Source of the DNA: Cordylochernes scorpioides
Taxonomy: Eukaryota > Arthropoda > Arachnida > Pseudoscorpiones > Chernetidae
NCBI GenBank assembly: GCA_030710605.1
Contig: CP092879.1
Span: 47,675,946 to 47,739,945, forward strand
DNA: 64,000 nucleotides
Direction: 5' to 3'
The notes beneath the pieces are model-generated. The model saw only the letters and a list, made by a program, of their open reading frames with translations. It searched no databases and had not been told where the DNA came from. Shown here piece by piece: positions 26,205 to 36,700 of the stretch (within the stretch, counting starts at the first letter, position 1; each line of letters begins with the position of its first letter). Both the position numbers and the translations under genes were made by a program.

Positions 26205-26809
26205 TTAAAACCCTACACATTGAAACATGTGAAAAATGTAGCATGTGTGGTGTATGATGGGCTTGAAGAGAAAATATTTAAAAAATATATTTATTGAAAC
26301 TTTTGTAATACCACACAAAATATGCATATTTACAGTTACAACTTGTCTAGCACCAAAAGAGTTATATCTACGGATATGCAGCAAGAAGGACTTCGATAGA
26401 GGATGTAGGCCAGAGAGCAAAGAGAAAATAGGTTCTGGAGGGGACTCAATAGCAGGTAGAGAAACTCTACCTTGTTTACAACAGAGGCCAAGGGTTCATC
26501 TCTAAATCTCAAAGCAGAGCAAAACTGGCATACCCGAGACATTTGGCCTATATCGACAGATGAATCAGCTTTATAATCAATATGGGTATTATACTGCAAA
26601 CCTGAAAACGGCTTATGAGTCCAAAGCTGAATACGCTGAACAGGAACTTGCATAGTTTGTGCAGCTGCGACGCGGGCTTCAGAATACCTAAGACGGCGAA
26701 GCGCACGACGCGTCTCACTTTGAAGTGGTGTCTCAATAGCTATAGCATTCCTATATCTCCTGGAAGCAGCCGTATTCCTACCAATTAAAGGTCGGCTGCG
26801 GCGAGGCAT
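26205..26809 (-). pseudogene. Helitron Rep/helicase N-terminal fragment, frameshifted
   Basis: The 157-codon frame from 26,809 starts MPRRSRPLIGRNTAASRR, followed by an Arg/Glu/Ala-rich repeat region. It then reads about 75-105 residues in with VDIGQMSRVCQFCSALRF and DEPLAS. The lysine/arginine start and the pattern G-x-M-x3-C-x2-C-x-A-L-x-F are hallmarks of the N-terminal region that precedes the Helitron rolling-circle Rep domain. After residue about 110 the frame is lost. A second frame, starting at 26,420, continues with PLSKSFLLHIRRYNSFGA, which matches the next conserved Helitron block (F-x2-[NH]-IR-x-YNS). The catalytic Rep HUH/YY motifs and the helicase are absent, and no Helitron terminus was located. 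It is a dead fragment of a Helitron transposase. Confidence 0.75.
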
Positions 26810-26814
26810 ATTCT

Positions 26815-28027
26815 GAAATAAAATATTGAGATTAATAACAAAAGCTTAAAAACCAGCAATTTATAAACAAAGCATAAAAAATACCTGTCTTTTTGAGGTA
26901 AAAATCAAAATTCCTAAATTTTTTCTTCAAAATAACCTTCCAGATATGTTAAAAAGATTATAAAAAACTAAAAGCATAATATTAAAAAAAAAAGCTAAAA
27001 AATTAATGTACAAAACCATTTATCATTAAAAAGCCTCAAAAATAGACCAACCGCAGGACACGGCAATGAAAAAGCATGCTTTTTTGAGGAAAAAATAGAA
27101 ATAAGAAAAATAAGAAATAAGAAATAAGAAAAAAGCATGCTTTTTCTTCAAAATAACCTTCCAGATATGTTAAAAAGATTATAAAAAACTAAAAGCATAA
27201 TATTAAAAAGCTAAAAAATTAATGTACAAAACCAGTTATCATTAAAAGCCTCAAAAATAGACCAACCGCAGGACACGGCAATGAAAAAGCATGCTTTTTT
27301 GAGGAAAAAATAGAAATAATTTTCTAAAATACAAAATACAACCCCTATATGTTAAAAAAAACTATAAATAATCTAAATATAAAATACTTAATCAAATAAA
27401 TTAAAATATCTTAAATAAAATTTTGAAAAAGGACCTCAAAAAGACAAATAAATGAATCTGTTAAAGAAATCCCTCGCTTATTTAAAAATATAAATAACCT
27501 ATTTTTTAGATACAACCCATATATGTAGAAAATATAATAAATAAACTGTATTTAAAAGATAAAAGCAATAATTAAAAAACTCCATAAGAAAATTTAAAAA
27601 AGGACTTCAATAAATAAATACCAAATATTTCGAATTAGAGCAGTTATTTTAAACGGCGAATTAGATCAGTTAAATCTAAAAATGAAAAGATATATATAAA
27701 TAAATAAAACATACAAAATATTTCAAGAGCAGTTATTAAGCTACGCTTGGCATCATAAATGTTCGCATGTAAAGCTATTTCAGGCCTTACATATTTCTAA
27801 CAACCTTTTTGAAATAGGTTTTTGAAACATGGAAATTATAATACTTCAAATAAATAGAAATAGAGTGAACACAAATAAAACATACCAAATATTTCGAATT
27901 AGAGCAGTTATTTTAAACGGCGAATTAGATCAGTTATATCTAAAAATGAAAATATAAATAAATAAATAAAACATACCAAATATTTCAAGAGAAGTTATTT
28001 TAAACGACGAATTAGTTCAGTTATATC
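26815..28027. repeat. AT-rich region with local duplications
   Basis: No gene. A segment of about 180 bp at 26,924-27,104 is repeated at about 27,145-27,316 (offset 221 bp). It contains CTTCCAGATATGTTAAAAAG and GACCAACCGCAGGACACGGC. A second motif with CAAATATTTCGAATTAGAGC and TTTTAAACGGCGAATTAG occurs near 27,625, 27,890 and (partly) 27,975, and again right of the Copia element at 32,545-32,580. The Copia element therefore landed inside this repeat. Confidence 0.75.
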
Positions 28028-28235
28028 TGTTGGATAACTGAATGCTACGACAGCTAGCGCCACACTGGACCTATCATCATCACAACTGTTTGTTTACCTT
28101 CTTCTCTATACTTCAATAACTGTTCGCTACCATAACTTTGTTTTTCTTGCTAAATGGATAATAAAGATTATTATCATATAATCCTTAACGTCCTCATGCC
28201 TTCCTACAAGCTGTAAGTACCTAAATCTTACAACA
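28028..28235 (+). repeat. Copia 5' LTR
   Basis: The LTR is 208 bp, starts TGTTGGATAACTG and ends CTTACAACA. It contains AATAAAG near 28,159, a possible polyadenylation signal at the U3/R region. It is identical to the 3' copy by eye. Confidence 0.93.
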
Positions 28236-28238
28236 ATT

Positions 28239-28253
28239 AGATTATGAGACTGA
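28239..28253 (+). promoter_or_regulatory. Copia primer-binding site, internal tRNA-Met type
   Basis: Three bases after the LTR, AGATTATGAGACTGA is the exact reverse complement of TCAGTCTCATAATCT, the anticodon-arm sequence (anticodon CAT) of animal elongator tRNA-Met as I recall it. Copia-type elements classically use an internal 'half tRNA' as primer (initiator Met in Drosophila copia). Here the elongator Met sequence fits instead, over 15 contiguous bases. Confidence 0.7.
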
Positions 28254-28308
28254 ATATTGCATGAAATTCAACTAACGAGTTAAGACAAAGAAAAAAGGCT
28301 TAGCAAAA

Positions 28309-30291
28309 ATGGCGTCACTCCCGAGCCACGATGTAACCCTAAATAAGCTCGACGGCTATAACTACTCACTATGGTCTTTCAAAATTGAAATGCTCTTGCA
28401 AAAGGAAGATCTTTGGGAAGTTGTCACTGAAAATATTCCAGATGAACCTAAAATCGAATGGAAAAAGAAAGACTCAAAAGCTAGAGCTATCATTAATCTA
28501 AGCATCGCCGACTCACAAATAGTGCACGTTAAAAACCTACTAACAGCCAAAGCTACCTGGGACACTCTTAAAAATATCTATGAAAGAAAAACACTCTCAG
28601 GAAAAATTTATTTGCTAAGGAAACTATACAGCTTAAAACTCGAAGAAGACAAAGACATGCAACAGCACATCACTACCATGATGGAACTTGTTGACAAACT
28701 GCGAACCATTGGCGAAACACTAAGGGACTCTCACATCACGGCTATACTGCTTTACTCGCTTCCAAAGAGCTACCCCAATCTCATCACGATGTTGGAATCA
28801 AGGCCTGATGACGAGCTAACGCTTGAATTTACCAAGAACAAACTCCTTGATGAACACACACGCAGAGTAGAAAGCTCGAAAGACGAAAGCACCGCATCAA
28901 AAGCCTTAAAAAGCCTCCACGGAGCTTCAAGCCAAAGAAGAGAAAAAGAGAAGAAATTCTGTTCTTTCTGCCACAAACCAAACCACTCCAAAGAAGAATG
29001 TTGGCACTATCAAAAGCGAAACAACAGCAACAAAGAGTACAAATATGAAAACTTCAGAAGAGGAAACGTACCAAAGTACACAAATCAGTCGAGTGTCACC
29101 CAAGAACAATCAACAAATCAGAGAACAACAAAAGGACCTAACCCAAAAGCTCTCAATTGCACTCAACGAGAAGCAAGTGTACACAACTGGTTCGTCGACT
29201 CTGGAGCCACATCTCATATGGCGTACGACGAAAGCTTCTTCACTGCACTTAACAGAGAACAAACACAAAATGTTGTGGTTGCTAATGGCAATAAGCTGCA
29301 GGTCAAAGGGATAGGACAAGGAGAAATAAAAGTCATCACACCCCAAGGAAAGACTGACACCTTACTTCTCACAAAAGTTCTCTACATCCCGGAACTAACA
29401 GACAACCTTCTGTCAGTGAGTGCGGCCACCTCCAACGGATGTAAAGTGACGTTCAACAGAGATTGGTGTACCATCGAAAGAGACAACACAGCCCTCGCGA
29501 ACGGCATACTTGACAATGGAATGTACCGACTCCACCTGGATGACAACCCCCAAACTCGCACATTCAAAGCAAATGTTGCAAAACAAAACCACTGCAAGAA
29601 CAAAAATTGCCTCATGCTCTGGCACGACAGACTAGGACACAGAAATATAGAATCAATTAAGAAGATTCGAAATGAGAACCTAGCAAGAGGACTAAGTCTA
29701 AATAACTGTTCGCACAGCACAGACTGCGTTCAGTGCATTCAAGGAAAACTCACCGAAACCCCATTTCCAAAGAAGACAGAGTACAGAGCAACTGAAACGC
29801 TTCAACTTGTCCACAGTGATATCTGCGGTCCATTACCAACTAACTCTCTCAGCGGTAAGAGATACTTCATCACCTTCACTGATGACTACAGCAGATACAC
29901 GAAGACCTACCTCCTGAAAGGAAAAGACGAAGCCTATGAAAAAATAAAAGACTACGTCATCTCAGCACACACGGAATTTGGAAAAAATATCCAAACCATA
30001 CGGACAGACAACGGTCGTGAGTACGTAAACCGACAAGTCGAAGATTTCCTGAACCAAAGCGGAATCAAACATCAGCTAACAGTCCCCTACTCACCAGCCC
30101 AGAACGGAGTAGCCGAAAGGAAAAATCGATCACTAATGGAGATGACAAGATGCATGCTGTTTGACTCAGGACTCCCACAGTCTCTATGGGCGGAAGCGGT
30201 TACCACAGCTAATTACCTAACAACCGAATACCCTCGAAAGCTACAGACAAGATTCCATTTGAACTATGGACCAACAGGAAGCCCAGTCTGA
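28309..30291 (+). pseudogene. Copia gag-protease-integrase (5' part of polyprotein, ends by frameshift)
   Basis: 660 codons from ATG (MASLPSHDV), 73 bp after the LTR. Gag (UBN2-like, residues ~5-200) starts with LDGYNYSLWSFKIEMLL. A zinc knuckle C-x2-C-x4-H-x4-C is at about 218-231 (CSFCHKPNHSKEEC). The aspartic protease motif DSGAT is at about 297-301. The GAG-pre-integrase block LWHDRLGH and C-x2-C lie near 440-475. The integrase core has D near 504 (HSDICG), D567 (RTDNG) and E603 (NGVAERK), spacing 35, so the DD35E triad is intact. The frame terminates at 30,291, where the rest of the polyprotein lies in another frame. Translation of the downstream half would need the shift repaired. Copia normally makes one Gag-Pol ORF, so this is a break and not a programmed site as far as I can judge. 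Confidence 0.93.
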
Positions 30292-30353
30292 AGCATCTAA
30301 AAAGATTCGGATGTAAAGCCTTCGCCTATATTCCCAAGATAAAAAGAAACAAG

Positions 30354-32315
30354 TTGGATAGCAAAGTTATCGAAGGGATCTTTCTTGGATACGATGATCG
30401 AAGCAAAGGATACAGAATCCTGCACGACACAGACAACATCACAATCAGCAGATCCGTAAAATTTATAGAAAAAGAAAATGGGTTTCACCTCGCTTCCACA
30501 AAAACAACTTCACCACAAGTACTAAGTACAGATCTAACTTCCTCCAATCATATTGGAAATGCAGAGGAAAGTCAGGAACCAGGAACACAACCCGAAAACC
30601 TTGAGGACTCAGAAACCGAGGATTACCTTCAACCCGGTACAAGCACAGGAACACAAGTGGTCACACAAAGAAGATCCACGAGACCAACAAAGGGAATACC
30701 TCCCATAAGGAATGACTACATGCTGTACAAAACTGAAGCTCAAGACATTCAGACACCCACCAGCTACTCGGAAGTCCTACAATTACCAAAAATAGAAAGA
30801 GAAAAATGGCTACAAGCAATGAACGAAGAACTAAATTCTCTTGAGAAGAACAATGTATGGGAACTAACGCCTCTACCTAAGGGCAAAAAGATCATAGGAT
30901 GTAAATGGACCTATAAACAAAAACTCAATTCCAAAGGAGAAATAGAGCGGTACAAAGCCAGACTCGTAGAAAAAGGGTTCAATCAGAAATTCGGCCGAGA
31001 CTACGAAGAAACCTTTGCACCAATTGTGAAGCATTCTACAATTAGAGCCTTCCTAGCTGCATCAGTCTACAAAGGGATGCAAGTGATCCACCTCGATGTC
31101 AAGACAGCGTTCCTACACGGCGACCTAGATAAAGAACTCTACATGGAACTCCCAGAAGGACTCCATACAAAACAAACAAACGAAGTCTGCAAACTAAAGA
31201 AGGCAATTTACGGTCTAAAACAAGCTGGAAGATCTTGGAACACAAAAATTGCAAGCACTCTAATTAAAAATAACTTCAAACAAAGCATTGTAGACCCATG
31301 CCTATTCACCAAGAATGAAGAAAACCATTCCATCTACTTGATTCTATATGTGGATGACATGCTCCTTGCAAGCGATTCCGAAATAATCATCCAAAACACT
31401 GTAAAAACTCTCGAAAAAGAATTCGAAATAAAGAACCTTGGAGACCCCACTCAATTCATTGGTATAGAAATCTCCAGGAACAGAGAAGGTGAACTCCTTC
31501 TGAGCCAAAAGAATAAAATCCAAGAATTAGTTGAAAGGTACAATCTCCAAGAAGCGAAACCTACTTTCACTCCCATGGAAAGCGGATACCCCGGTATATC
31601 TGATGAAAAACTTCTACCAAACAACGTCCAATACCAACAACTGATAGGCTCACTATTGTACCTAAGCGTAGTATCCAGACCAGATATCGCAGCTCCAGTC
31701 TGCATACTCAGCAGCAGAAACCAGAATCCTAGAAATTGTGACTGGAATGCAGCAAAAAGAATCGTAAGATATCTAAAAACTACTAAAGAACTCGAGCTAC
31801 GCATATCTAACCAAAAGCCTCCCACGCTGGAAGCATACAGTGATGCCACATGGGCAAGCGACAACACCGACAGAAAATCACTAAGCGGAAACTTGTTCCT
31901 ACTGGGATCAAACCCCATCTCATGGATGACTGGGAAACAAGGTTGCGTATCTCTCTCATCCACCGAAGCGGAACTAATCTCCGCAGCTGAAGCCTCACAA
32001 GAACTGTTATGGCTTCTCGACTTGCTAAAGGATCTCGAACTGGAACAGAAAGCTCCAATCTACTTCCACCAAGACAATCAATCATGTCTCAAGATATGTT
32101 CATCCGAAAAAGCGTCTTCTAGAACCAAGCACATCGCAACCAAGATCCATCACCTGAAGAATCTTCAGAAGAAGACAGTGATAAAAATGGTCTACTGCCC
32201 AACTGGCGACATGAAGGCGGACATTCTGACCAAGCCGCTACCAAGGCCGACATTTGAGAAGTTACGCTACAACCTCGTGATGTCTCCACATTCATGCCGG
32301 GGATTTGTTGGATAA
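30354..32315 (+). pseudogene. Copia reverse transcriptase-RNase H (3' part of polyprotein)
   Basis: 653 codons in a different frame from the upstream half, with similarity already visible in this frame from about 30,235, before the first ATG. Early residues hold the end of integrase (IEGIFLGYD). The RT region runs from about 160 (EKWLQAMNEELNSLE) through LDVKTAFLHGDL to the catalytic YVDD at about 332-335. RNase H follows with YSDATWASD, SLSSTEAELISA and the C-terminal TKHIATKIHHL and ADILTKPL. All catalytic motifs are present. The stop lies 10 bases inside the 3' LTR, which is usual for compact Copia elements. Apart from the upstream frameshift the coding region looks functional. Confidence 0.93.
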
Positions 32316-32513
32316 CTGAATGCTACGACAGCTAGCGCCACACTGGACCTATCATCATCACAACTGTTTGTTTACCTTCTTCTCTATACTTCAATAACTG
32401 TTCGCTACCATAACTTTGTTTTTCTTGCTAAATGGATAATAAAGATTATTATCATATAATCCTTAACGTCCTCATGCCTTCCTACAAGCTGTAAGTACCT
32501 AAATCTTACAACA
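32306..32513 (+). repeat. Copia 3' LTR
   Basis: 208 bp, same as the 5' LTR by eye. It is preceded by a short purine stretch (GGGGA at 32,300-32,303) that is the likely polypurine tract. It is followed by the target duplication ATATC. Confidence 0.93.
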
Positions 32514-32518
32514 ATATC

Positions 32519-32900
32519 TAAAAATGAAAATATATAAATAAATAAAACCTACCAAATATTTCAAATTAGAGCAGTTAGCAAGTAGCGGAAAGTAAACACT
32601 TTTGAAAGTATAAATACTTTTACTCTGTTGAATTTTTTTGTATTTTATCGATAACAGCAAAGTTATGTATTTTAAAGTTAGGAAAAATATTTTGATGTTA
32701 AGCAAAACCTGCTTCATCTCGTTTTACATAAATGTTGAAAATTTGGTTGAAATTGATGCATTGTAACGAAAGTTTATAGTGATGTACTCTTATGAAATTT
32801 GCATTTTATTAATATAGATATGATTTTATTTAAAATTATATTTCATTGATTCAACTATTCTGTTTATATCTACCAGCAGATGTCGGGACTTTCCCTATAA
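32519..32900. other. AT-rich sequence right of Copia
   Basis: Contains the continuation of the AT-rich repeat that Copia interrupted (32,519-32,580), then about 300 bp of unrecognised AT-rich sequence with no gene. Confidence 0.5.
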
Positions 32901-32934
32901 AAATTCATTGTTGTTGTTTCCCGTTGGCTTAAAC

Positions 32935-33895
32935 TGAAATACGTGAATCTCATGTCCTGTCCCCTCATTGTTCTGTCTTTCAGGCGGAAGCCCTTGGATT
33001 GGTTAAGGCACTTGAAATCGCAACCACTTTACCAAATCATCTAACCTTAGGATTCTTCCTGGACAACCTCTCAGTCGTGAAGTCAGTTCTGAACTCTAAG
33101 ACTGGTAATTACCTTATCGACAGAGCTCTGCTACTGATTTCGCGATTAAATCGTAATGGGAACAGATGCACCATACAATGGATCAAGGGCCACAGTGGGA
33201 TTGTGGGTAATGACATTGCAGACACACTCGCAAAGCGGGGTGCTGAGTCTGCCGACCCAAGCTGTTACAAACTCGCTCCTTTGTCGTTTGTAAAATCGGC
33301 AGTCTACGGCCGGGCGCGTTAAGCATGGGAAAGCAAATTCCTCTCTCTAGCTCCTTCTATCCACACCCGCTTTGGTCTTACTCCAATGAGTCTTTTAGAC
33401 AAAAGGTATGCGTACATCGTCCCTAGCGAGCACATTGTGGTTGGCCTGCTATCGGGACACACGTGGACGGACAGTTTCGCCCACAGGATAGGCGTCATTG
33501 ACGATCCTTCCTGCCCTTACTGCGATGCTGACAGGGAAGAAACTCTGTCACACATCGTGCTTGAGTGCAGCAGCCTTGATGCCCTTAGATTACCCTTCTT
33601 TCCACCTGTGCAGAAGAATTAGGGTACACTCCGCGGGTCACTCAAAGACTTTATTTTCAACAGGATCTGCGGTGAGGACCCGATTTGTACCTTCTGTAAT
33701 TCAAAACTAAAAAATGAAATCACTCACTATATTTTTTATTGCTCTGCTCTGAAAGAAGAAAGAAGAACCCTTATGCTCAAAATTGGGCAACTCTGTGCTT
33801 CACTCCTATCAATAATTGACAATATGACCCAGAAAAAGTATATTGCTACGGCGTTTTATGGTTTCCACAAGTCCATATCTCAGAAGAAGGCCAAG
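32935..33895 (+). pseudogene. I/Jockey-type LINE ORF2 3' end: RNase H plus two zinc knuckles, with in-frame stops
   Basis: A single reading frame can be followed from about 32,935 to the TGA at 33,893-33,895. RNase H features are CSVFQAEAL (Q-A-E catalytic Glu), FFLDNLSVVKS (catalytic Asp) and WIKGHSGIVGNDIADTLAK. After it come HIVVGLLSGHTWTDSF and a knuckle C-x2-C-x10-H-x4-C (CPYCDADREETLSHIVLEC, 33,521-33,580). A second knuckle follows (CTFCNSKLKNEITHYIFYC, about 33,689-33,746). Two stops interrupt the same frame: TAA at 33,320-33,322 and TAG at 33,620-33,622. No frameshift is needed between the blocks. The order RT-RNase H-CCHC is typical of the I superfamily. The RT is missing, so this is a 5'-truncated, point-mutated copy. 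Confidence 0.85.
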
Positions 33896-34115
33896 TGACA
33901 CTCACTCCTCACTTTCTTACTGCTACTCTTTTTGTGTTGTTTTTCTTGCTTCCCTCTTTCTCTTTCTTGTTTTTTTTCCTCGTTTTTTTTTTTTCTTTTT
34001 CTTCTGTCTATATCGTTGTTTCCTTTGTCTCACTGCTCTGTTCTTATGCATACCTCCGGTGAATCCTGTAAAGGGTCAGTGACCCTAAATAAAGTCTTTT
34101 TGTTGTTGTATTTTC
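33896..34115 (+). repeat. LINE 3' UTR and tail
   Basis: Pyrimidine-rich sequence with long T runs follows the LINE stop. It ends with GACCCTAAATAAAGTC (polyadenylation signal) and a T-rich (TTG)n tail around 34,098-34,112. The same kind of tail is seen in reverse at 60,180-60,215. Confidence 0.65.
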
Positions 34116-34129
34116 AACAGGAGCACTTG

Positions 34130-34500
34130 GCGAGCCTGCCTGAAGTTCTTAAAGGCCTCTGATAGACTCAAGCCACGCGTCCGCGCGGAGGATTCCGATC
34201 ACCTGAGTGACTCGGACTCCTCACCTCATGGTTAACACTGGTCATTAGCGGCCGCCGTAGACGCAACTCTGGCATATGACGCTGTTTAAGATCGGTTTCG
34301 CGACCTGCTTTGCGTATGTGATCGCCCCTGCCGCTGTCTCTATTACCCAAGGACAGAGGGAAAATGGTTTGACGATTCGACGGCGCGGGCTGCTCGAGAA
34401 ATCGACTTACGCAGCGACCCATTTGAACGCGCTATGCAATCTATGGTGTACTTTTCTGGTTGGTTGTCTTAGTACTGGTACCCTCACTAGTAATCTTATC
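34130..34500. other. GC- and CpG-rich island of unknown origin
   Basis: About 370 bp that stand out from the AT-rich surroundings and hold many CpGs. The longest frame (34,276-34,503, plus, 75 codons, MTLFKIGFATCFAYVIAP) has a hydrophobic N-terminus and matches nothing I recognise. An 84-codon minus frame (34,168-34,422) is equally anonymous. Many eight- and six-base restriction palindromes cluster here (MluI, NotI, NdeI, XhoI, KpnI, SpeI, ScaI, HpaI), and CCACGCGTCCG at 34,175-34,185 equals the core of a cDNA-library adaptor. Either a captured GC-rich host exon or CpG island, or foreign or vector-like sequence, is possible. Confidence 0.4.
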
Positions 34501-34689
34501 TAAAACTTTTCATATATTTATTTTTACAAAAAGAAAATCTATATTTTCCCTTCAGTTGCTGAATCATTCCCGCTTTATCTAATATTATTATTTAAACAAC
34601 AGCTGTCTTTTTTTTTTTATCTTCCCTGGCCTGGGGAACTAACTTTTTGAACAACCTTGGCTGCGTGCAGTACCTTGGTACTTTGATAT

Positions 34690-35075
34690 AGTGCATTGCG
34701 GCTTGTCTGCTTGCTACATTATTTGGGGCTTAAAAATCATACACTTTGAGCATTGCGGTATGTCTGCTCTCCACGGTCACCCCTCAACACTATTGAACCC
34801 GTCTCAGCCTCCCCCTGATCTCCGCGGATCACCACCCTACCCCATTGATCCTCCTCTACATCCCGGCTCTCCTGGCCTCACCTGGCGATGATCCCCTGGC
34901 CACCCATCCCCAGACCCCTCCAACTGTGCATTATACATATTCCGCTTTATGCGTCCATCGGGGCTCAAAAATCAATCATTTTGGTTAGCAGCCCCGTAAA
35001 TAAAGATATTTACTCCTTTCCCGTTGGCCGGCTCAAATCTTTTGTACATTATGTAAATATGTTTTTGTTTAGTTT
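34690..35075 (+). repeat. LINE 3' UTR copy shared with the ORF1 element at 62,745
   Basis: A C/T-rich stretch is followed by GGGGCTCAAAAATCA, TTTTGGTTAGCAGCCCC, GTAAATAAAGATATTT and GGCCGGCTCAAA...TTTTGTACATTATGTAAAT. The reverse complement of 62,490-62,640 shows the same order and nearly the same sequence. GGGGCT and AGCCCC can pair as a stem, followed by an AATAAA signal. A partial extra copy of the stem region sits at 34,720-34,740. No coding sequence precedes it here. Confidence 0.75.
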
Positions 35076-35084
35076 TTTTTTTGT

Positions 35085-36700
35085 TATATACAAGTTGTAT
35101 GTAGCTATATCTTTCGTGTTATGTTAAAATTCTTTAACCGAAGAACGGGGTATTTTAATTTTGAAGAATAAACAATGGACCTCTATTGAAAAATTGTTAA
35201 TACCCCCCAAACAATGACGAGGCACGCATTATCGTCTGATGCCTAAAAATTACATACTTACATATGATTCATGCATGAATAAGCCTTTAACTATATATTT
35301 CGTCTTATGTTAAAATTTTGAAAAAATAACAATGTTCCTCTATTTAAAAGTTGTTAATACCAAACAATATTTACATATGATTTATGCATGCCTTTAGCTA
35401 TGTTTTATATTAAAATTTTCTAACTAAAGAGAGAGAGAAACGGAGTCTTCAATATTTTGAAGAAATAACAATGGACCTTTATTGAAAGGTTGTTAATCCC
35501 AAACAATGACGAGGCGGGCATTATCGTCTGGTGCCTAAAAATTACATATTTACATATGATTCATGCATGCATAAGCCTTTAGCTATATCTTTCGTCTTAT
35601 GTTAAAATTCTTTAACCGAAAAACAGGGGGTTTTAATTTTCAAGAATAAACAATTTACCTCTATTGAAAAATTGTTAATACCAAATAATGACGAGGCACG
35701 CATTATCGTCTGGTGCCTAAAAATTACATACTTACATATGATTTATGCATGAATAAGCCTTTAACTTTATCTTTCGTGTTATGTTAAAATTCTTTAACCG
35801 AAGAACGGAAATGTTAAAATTTTGAAAAAATAACAATGTTGCTCTATTGAAAAGTTGTTAATACCAAACAATATTTACATATGATTTATGCATGCCTTTA
35901 GCTATGTTTTATATTAAAATTTTCTAACTAAAGAGAGAGAGAAACGGGGTTTTCAATATTTTGAAGAAATAACAATGGACCTCTATTGAAAGGTTGTTAA
36001 TCCCAAAACAATGACGAGGCGCGCATTATCGTCTGGTGTCTAAAAATTACATATTTACATATGATTCATACATGCATAAGCCTTTAGCTATATCTTTCGT
36101 GTTATGTTAAAATTCTTTAACCGAAGAAGGGGGATTTAAAATTTTTGAAGAATAAACAATGTTTCTCTATTTAAAAAGTTGTTAATACCAAACAATATTT
36201 ACATATGATTCATGCATGCCTTTAGCTATGTCTTTCGTCTTATGTTAAAATTCTTTAACCGAAGAACTAGAATTTTAAAATTTGATGAATAAACAATGTT
36301 CCTCTATTGAAAGGTTGCTGATCCCAAACAATGACGAGGCGTGAATTATCGTCTGGTGCCTAAAAAATTAAATATTTACATATGATTCATGCATAAGGCT
36401 TTAGCTATATATTTTGTGTTATGTTAAAATTCTTTAATCGAAGAACGGGTTTTTATTTTTTATTTTGAAGCAATAACAATGTACCTCTATTTAAAAGTTG
36501 TTAATCCCAAACAATATTTACATATGATTCATGCCTACGTAAGCCTATAGCTATAACTTTCGTCTTATGTTAAAATTCTTTTACCGAAGAACTAGGATTT
36601 TAAAATTTGAAGAATAAACAATGTTCCTCTATTGAAAAGTTGTTAATCCCAAACAATGACGAGGCGTGAATTATCGTCTGGTGCCTAAAAAAATACCCCT
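35085..36700. repeat. Complex satellite, alternating long (~182 bp) and short (~140 bp) units
   Basis: About ten units, each with AGCTATATCTTTCGTSTTATG, TTAAAATTCTTTAACCGAAG, AAACAATG, ACCTCTATTGAAA and TTGTTAATACCAAACAAT. Long units also carry GACGAGGCGCGCATTATCGTC then TGGTGCCTAAAAATTACATA; short units lack this 40-45 bp piece. Unit starts, by the AGCTATA motif, fall near 35,100, 35,288, 35,397, 35,580, 35,762, 35,900, 36,085, 36,228, 36,408 and 36,548. The last long units recur every 322-325 bp, which gives a long-plus-short dimer. GACGA and TCGTC in the long unit can pair. No coding capacity. Confidence 0.85.

Larger units (their letters stand above)
28028..32513 (+). mobile_element. Copia (Ty1-like) LTR retrotransposon, near-intact and young
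   Basis: A 4,486-bp element is bounded by two 208-bp LTRs that I read as identical, with TG...CA ends. The 5-bp target duplication ATATC is at 28,023-28,027 and 32,514-32,518. Internal order is gag, protease, integrase, RT, RNase H, the diagnostic Copia order (integrase before RT). The primer-binding site matches an internal segment of elongator tRNA-Met. The coding region is split by one frameshift near 30,225-30,240, while the two halves are otherwise free of stops. Identical LTRs imply very recent insertion, so the frameshift is either new or an assembly indel. Confidence 0.95.

Noticed and set aside
31451..31963. 170-codon minus-strand frame inside Copia
   Set aside because: Shadow of the RT/RNase H frame on the other strand.
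32965..32984. Splice-acceptor-like pyrimidine tract and CAG before GCGGAA
   Set aside because: The RNase H reading frame continues upstream through this point (CSVFQAEAL), so it is coding sequence of the LINE and not an intron border.
34691..35127. Plus frames of 66 and 79 codons
   Set aside because: They fall in a LINE 3' UTR block that is conserved as RNA-like sequence and not as protein.
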